From NCBI GenBank assembly GCA_002279765.1, contig NCCR01000258.1, forward strand, positions 1 through 8,836: a stretch of 8,836 nt of DNA. The letters are read 5' to 3'. Positions 5,472 through 8,836 of the stretch are shown here, piece after piece. The notes under the pieces were generated by a model. That model was given only the letters and a program-made list of their open reading frames with translations. It was not told where the DNA came from and made no database searches. This stretch comes from Verrucomicrobia bacterium 12-59-8 (lineage in GTDB: Bacteria; Verrucomicrobiota; Verrucomicrobiae; Verrucomicrobiales; Verrucomicrobiaceae). The first letter of the stretch is position 1, and the number at the start of each line of letters is the position of its first letter. Position numbers and translations under genes: made by a program.

Positions 5472-5693
5472 ATGAGCACGGTGCTTGAAATCGAACTAGC
5501 TGTGGAGCGTCTGCCTGCAAAGGACTTTGAATCCTTTGCAGCATGGTTTGATGAAACGCGTGCTCAGCGCGTGGATGCCAGCTTCGAGAAAGCCATCCTC
5601 GAAGGCAATTTTGACGCCATGGCCTCGCGTGCCCTGCGTGATTTTGAAACAGGTCGCACCAGCCCGCTTGATGAATTCATCCGTCGCAGCTGA
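5472..5693 (+). CDS. Putative antitoxin of a type II toxin-antitoxin pair
   Basis: This is a 73-residue acidic protein. It begins with a helical segment, EIELAVERLPAKDFESFAAWF (residues 6-26), then EKAILEGNFDAMASRALRDF and a C-terminal GRTSPLDEF. This layout (a LP..-FxAWF helix, then a short linker with ALRDF and a G-R/T-S end) is seen in small putative antitoxins encoded just before RelE/ParE-like toxins. No clear DNA-binding fold can be recognised by eye. The ATG at 5472 has no Shine-Dalgarno sequence. The downstream toxin frame starts inside this gene at 5671, an overlap of 23 bases that implies coupled translation. The role is assigned mostly from the context and the toxin's identity. Confidence 0.75.
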   Translation: MSTVLEIELAVERLPAKDFESFAAWFDETRAQRVDASFEKAILEGNFDAMASRALRDFETGRTSPLDEFIRRS

Positions 5694-5922
5694 GTTCTGG
5701 GAACGCTACAACCGCCTGCCTCCTTCAGTTCAGGCTCGCGCCCGAAAGCAATATCAGCTCTGGCTGGAGAACCATTGGCACCCCTCCCTGCATTTCAAGC
5801 GTGTCGGTCCCTTCTGGTCCGTTCGCATTGATGACACACACCGAGCACTCGGTCTGGAAAAAGACGGCACCATCCTATGGTTCTTCATCGGCCGGCACGA
5901 TGCTTACGAGGAAAGAATTTGA
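5671..5922 (+). CDS. RelE/ParE-family toxin
   Basis: This 83-residue protein has the RelE/ParE-like toxin fold, of the subgroup that reads FWERYNRLP (9-17), HPSLHFKRV (37-45), WSVRIDDTHRAL (49-60) and ILWFFIGRHDAYEE (68-81). These are the strands and the closing histidine-acid-tyrosine segment typical of the family. The ATG at 5671 is chosen because it puts the first helix at a normal distance from the N-terminus; the frame is open further upstream to 5527, but that part is a shadow of the antitoxin. RelE members cleave ribosome-bound mRNA and ParE members inhibit gyrase. The sequence alone does not tell which applies, and this subgroup often lacks a tested target. The protein is complete, with no sign of decay. 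Confidence 0.85.
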   Translation: MNSSVAAEFWERYNRLPPSVQARARKQYQLWLENHWHPSLHFKRVGPFWSVRIDDTHRALGLEKDGTILWFFIGRHDAYEERI

Positions 5923-6045
5923 ATTGGCAGGTTGTCCCGTGCCGAAGAAACGCCGCGCTGCCAGTTCCAGTTCGAACTCCGGACCAGCAGACGGTTGAAA
6001 GGTTTCTTATCTTAGCGCGGTTCACATTGCGTCCCACCAACCGCC

Positions 6046-7317
6046 ATGCCCACCCGCCGCACTTTCCTTGCCACCACCGCCATGACTGCCGCCACGCATG
6101 CGTTTGCGGCACCGAAAGACAACGACATCAAGATCGCCCTCATCGGCTGCGGCGGGCGCGGCACCGGCGCCTGCAATCAGGCGCTCTCCGCCGGTTCCAC
6201 CATCAAGCTCGTCGCCGTCGTCGATCCCCTCGAAGGCAAGGCCCAGGCCGCGCTCGACATCCTCAAGTCAAAACACGAAGGCCAGGTCGATGTGCCGCCT
6301 GATCAGGTCTTCACCAACTTCGAAGACTATACCAAAGCCTTCGCCCTCGCGGACGTCGTCCTCATCACCACGCCTCCAGGCCCCCGTCCCTTCCTCTTTG
6401 AGCAGGCCATCAAAGCCGGGAAACATGTGTTCATGGAAAAACCTGTCGCCGTGGATGCCGCAGGCGTGCGCCGCGTCCTCGCCGCTTCCGAGGAAGCCAA
6501 GAAAAAGAAGCTCAATGTCTGCGTCGGCTTTCAACGCCGCTACCAGCCGAGCTACATCGACATGATTGACCGCATTCACGCGGGTGCCATCGGTGACCTC
6601 GTCTTTGGCCGGGTGTACTGGAACGGCACCTCGCGTCCCGGATTTGTGCGCGAGCCAAACGAGAGCGAGCTCCACTACCAGATTCGCAACTGGTACTTCT
6701 TCACCTGGATGAGCGGAGATCACATCCTCGAACAGCATTGCCACAATCTCGACGTGGCCAATTGGGTGATGAAAGGCGCGATGCCGATCAAAGCCGTCGG
6801 CCAGGGCGGGCGGCAGGTACGTCGTGCCAAAGAAAACGGCACCATCTTCGACCACCACACCGTCGAGTTCGAATACGAAAGCGGCATGCGCATCCTCAGC
6901 CAGTGCCGCCAGATCGGCGGCAAATGCGCGCGGGATGTGAGCGAACACTTCCACGGCACCAAGGGCGCGGCCGATCTCGCCAACGGCGGCAAATTCCTCA
7001 TCAACAACCTGCCGCCCGGTGGCAAACGCACGCGCAACAAAGAAGACCCCTACCAGCTCGAACACGACGCCCTCTTTGAAAACATCCGCACTGGCAAAGT
7101 CCGCAACGACACCGACTACGCCGCGCACTCCACCATGATGGGCGTCATGGGCCGCATGGCCACCTACACCGGCCAGGTCATCACCTGGAACCAGGCCATG
7201 CAATCACAGGATATCCTCGTCCCCGACAACATCACCTGGAACACCGAGCCACCCGTAAAGCCCGATGTGGATGGCTGGTATCCTGTGGCGATTCCCGGAA
7301 CAACGCTGCCGGTTTAA
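6046..7317 (+). CDS. Tat-exported Gfo/Idh/MocA family oxidoreductase
   Basis: This 423-residue NAD(P)-dependent oxidoreductase begins with a twin-arginine signal, TRRTFLAT (3-10), then an alanine-rich stretch and a likely cleavage after AFA (19-21), so it probably acts in the periplasm. The Rossmann motif GCGGRG is at 34-39. VVDP (58-61) ends the second strand, and D60 suggests NAD preference. The conserved EKP is at 131-133. The active-site region GDHILEQHCHNLDVANW (224-240) supplies the usual histidines. This family oxidises or epimerises sugars, inositols and related polyols, usually with cofactor tightly bound as in glucose-fructose oxidoreductase. Exported paralogues are greatly expanded in Verrucomicrobiota and Planctomycetota. 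The ATG at 6046 gives the full signal peptide. The substrate is unknown. An MFS transporter follows after 209 bases, suggesting shared carbohydrate use. Confidence 0.93.
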   Translation: MPTRRTFLATTAMTAATHAFAAPKDNDIKIALIGCGGRGTGACNQALSAGSTIKLVAVVDPLEGKAQAALDILKSKHEGQVDVPPDQVFTNFEDYTKAFALADVVLITTPPGPRPFLFEQAIKAGKHVFMEKPVAVDAAGVRRVLAASEEAKKKKLNVCVGFQRRYQPSYIDMIDRIHAGAIGDLVFGRVYWNGTSRPGFVREPNESELHYQIRNWYFFTWMSGDHILEQHCHNLDVANWVMKGAMPIKAVGQGGRQVRRAKENGTIFDHHTVEFEYESGMRILSQCRQIGGKCARDVSEHFHGTKGAADLANGGKFLINNLPPGGKRTRNKEDPYQLEHDALFENIRTGKVRNDTDYAAHSTMMGVMGRMATYTGQVITWNQAMQSQDILVPDNITWNTEPPVKPDVDGWYPVAIPGTTLPV

Positions 7318-7319
7318 AA

Positions 7320-7335
7320 ATGACGTCATTCGTCA
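7320..7335. repeat. Short palindrome with one CATTCGT unit after the oxidoreductase
   Basis: ATGACGTCAT at 7320-7329 is a perfect 10-bp palindrome. It overlaps a CATTCGT unit at 7327-7333, so that TGACG (7321-7325) can pair with CGTCA (7331-7335). It begins 3 bases after the oxidoreductase stop and is not followed by a T-tract. It looks like a short relic of the same repeat family seen at 3459-3536. The rest of the 209-base gap to the transporter holds no supported gene. Confidence 0.45.
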
Positions 7336-7526
7336 TCTCATGAGCAGCCCGCCCTGCAGACTGAAACACACCTGCCACGGCCTCACCTGCACCAGCATGC
7401 TTTCATCCAGCCCACGCTGCACCGCCAAGGAGACGCGGTACTGCGCACAGCACGCCCCCATAACACTTTTCCTCATTTCAGCTTCGACATTTCTTCGGCC
7501 TTCAGATTGACTCCCTCTTTTCGCCC

Positions 7527-8801
7527 ATGTCTTCCGCCACCCCTAAATGGTACTCCACCGTCACCCGCTACCAGTGGCTTGTCCTCATTGTCGCCTCGCT
7601 CGGCTGGGTCTTCGATGCGTTTGAAGGGCAGATCTACAATCTGACCCGGGCCGACATGCTGCCGGACCTCCTGCACGTGAAGGCCGACGATCCCCTCGTC
7701 AAAATCTGGGGCGAGCGCTTCCTCGGCATCTTCCTCCTCGGCGGCACCTTCGGCGGCCTGCTCTTCAGCTCTCTCGCGGACAAATGGGGACGCAATCCCG
7801 TGATGGCGCTTACCATCCTCTTCTACTCCGTCTTCTCCGGCATCACCGCCTTTGCCGATGAAATCTGGCAGGTCGGCACGCTGCGCTTCCTCGTGGCCAT
7901 GGGTGTCGGCGGCGAGTGGGCCGTCGGCGCGGCACTCGTGGCCGAGGTCTTCCCCAAAGAAGCACGCGAACGCGCCGGCGGCATCTTCCACGCCACCAGC
8001 GTCGCAGGTCTCTGGCTCGCCGCAGCAGCCGGCCTCTGGGTCGGCAGCCAATGGCGCACCGCCTACCTGCTTGGAGTCATCCCCGCTCTCCTCGTCCTCT
8101 GGGTGCGCCTCAGCATCAAAGAACCCGAAGCCTGGAAAGAAGCACGCCAGACCAAAGCCAGCCGCATGGGCAGCTTCAGTGAGTTGCTCGGCACGCCACG
8201 CTGGCGCTCTCGCGCGATTTTTGGTGCACTGCTCGCCATGGTCGGCCTCGCCACTTTTTGGGGCGTCGTCGTGGCCGGGCAAGACATCGCCGCCAAGTTT
8301 TTAAAGGATGCGGGAGATCCCGATTGGGCCAGCAAATCCAAGATCGCCTTCGGCTTCATTCAAACCGCCGGTGCAGGCGCAGGCATGCTCGCCTTTGGTC
8401 CCTTGAGCGCCCGCTGGGGTTGCAAAAAAACCTTCGTCATCATGCACCTCGCCGCACTCGTCATGACTCCGATCGTCTGCTGGCTTCCCTCGTATGTCGG
8501 AAGTTACACGCTCCTGCTCGTGCTGCTGCCCGTGTTTGGTTTCTTCGCGCAGGGCATCCATGCAGGCTACGCCGCGTTTTTTCCCGCATTGTTTCCCACC
8601 CATCTGCGCGCCACCGGTTCCGGCTTTTGTTTCAACACCGGCCGCCTCCTCGCCGCCCCCGTCCTCATCTGGCTCAGTGCCTGGATGAAATCCACCCTGG
8701 ACCTGCGCACCGCCATCACCTGCCTCGGCGGCTTCTTCCTCCTCGGCCTCCTCTTCCTCACCTGCCTGCCAGAGACGCAGGGAGAAGATCTGCCGGAGTG
8801 A
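7527..8801 (+). CDS. MFS transporter, acid/sugar-acid symporter type
   Basis: This 424-residue inner-membrane transporter of the major facilitator superfamily has about 12 hydrophobic helices. Helix 1 ends with GWVFDAFE (26-33), whose acidic pair is typical of the aromatic-acid and sialate H+ symporter families. The helix 2-3 loop carries motif A as LADKWGRNP (83-91). Helix 4 contains MGVGGEWAVGAALVAE (125-140), a hallmark of the same families (NanT/AAHS-like). A second loop, LSARWGCKK, mirrors motif A in the C-terminal half. Substrate is likely an organic or sugar acid taken up with protons; this is inferred from subfamily features, not shown. The ATG at 7527 follows TTTTCGCCC and has no Shine-Dalgarno sequence. 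The stop TGA is at 8799-8801, and nothing is recognised in the last 35 bases of the window. Confidence 0.92.
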   Translation: MSSATPKWYSTVTRYQWLVLIVASLGWVFDAFEGQIYNLTRADMLPDLLHVKADDPLVKIWGERFLGIFLLGGTFGGLLFSSLADKWGRNPVMALTILFYSVFSGITAFADEIWQVGTLRFLVAMGVGGEWAVGAALVAEVFPKEARERAGGIFHATSVAGLWLAAAAGLWVGSQWRTAYLLGVIPALLVLWVRLSIKEPEAWKEARQTKASRMGSFSELLGTPRWRSRAIFGALLAMVGLATFWGVVVAGQDIAAKFLKDAGDPDWASKSKIAFGFIQTAGAGAGMLAFGPLSARWGCKKTFVIMHLAALVMTPIVCWLPSYVGSYTLLLVLLPVFGFFAQGIHAGYAAFFPALFPTHLRATGSGFCFNTGRLLAAPVLIWLSAWMKSTLDLRTAITCLGGFFLLGLLFLTCLPETQGEDLPE

Positions 8802-8836
8802 GAAAAGCAGTCTGGAGCTTTCGCTCGTTCCGGCGG

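Noticed and set aside
5967..5976. Palindrome AGTTCGAACT in the gap before the oxidoreductase
   Set aside because: It is a single 10-bp palindrome with no promoter or regulator beside it; too little to call an operator.
5995..6014. Possible sigma70 promoter (TTGAAA with a TATCTT-like -10) before the oxidoreductase
   Set aside because: The spacing between the two elements is only about 8 bases and no -10 box lies at 16-18 bases, so I cannot support it.
6268..7203. 311-codon open frame on the minus strand
   Set aside because: It lies wholly antisense to the well-supported oxidoreductase. Its translation is low-complexity (G/A/V/F/D/H-rich) and matches no family I know; C-ending codon bias on the + strand removes stops here.
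7265..7510. 81-codon + strand frame across the oxidoreductase 3' end, including an ATG at 7340
   Set aside because: The first part is out of frame with the real gene and the rest is cysteine/threonine/serine-rich with no family resemblance.
7473..8282. 269-codon open frame on the minus strand
   Set aside because: It is antisense to the MFS transporter, with a composition dominated by E, A, G and D, typical of a codon-bias shadow.

Overview
The window comes from a GC-rich bacterial chromosome. All supported genes lie on the + strand, with strongly C-ending codon use. My best guess is Verrucomicrobiota (Prosthecobacter/Verrucomicrobium-like), or failing that Planctomycetota. The reasons are the twin-arginine Gfo/Idh/MocA oxidoreductase, the start codons without Shine-Dalgarno sequences, and the large set of small VOC/SRPBCC/YCII proteins. 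This is inference, because no rRNA or marker gene is present.

Region 1 (1-5410) is an island controlled by, or at least linked to, a sigma factor. It opens with the C-terminal part of an ECF sigma factor of the ECF42/DUF6596 type. Next come two overlapping YCII/'DGPF' proteins, the classic ECF42 partners. They are followed by a glyoxalase-like VOC protein, a membrane-anchored SRPBCC protein, a broken AHSA1-type SRPBCC gene, three PhnB-like VOC proteins, an intact AHSA1-type SRPBCC protein, and a small DoxX-like four-helix membrane protein. Apart from the sigma factor, every soluble product is a small alpha+beta fold known for binding small hydrophobic or metal-chelated ligands. No recognisable conventional enzyme accompanies them. 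A candidate ECF promoter (TGTC...CGTC) precedes the first DGPF gene. The role of such clusters is unresolved; ligand sequestration, detoxification or stress response is the working inference.

Region 2 (5438-5922) is a compact type II toxin-antitoxin-like pair. The toxin start lies inside the antitoxin gene.

Region 3 (6046-8801) holds a Tat-exported Gfo/Idh/MocA NAD(P)-dependent oxidoreductase and an MFS transporter of the acid/sugar-acid symporter type. Together they may form a carbohydrate or sugar-acid uptake and oxidation pair.

Two patterns cut across the gene content. First, several intergenic leaders carry 7-nt tandem repeats (CATCCGT, CATCCAG, CATTCGT), in three cases within about 15-40 nt of a start codon. 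Second, 11 of 14 start codons follow a CC dinucleotide (NCC-ATG) and none has a recognisable Shine-Dalgarno sequence. No tRNA, rRNA, CRISPR array, insertion sequence or integrase was seen, and no gap between genes exceeds about 210 bases.
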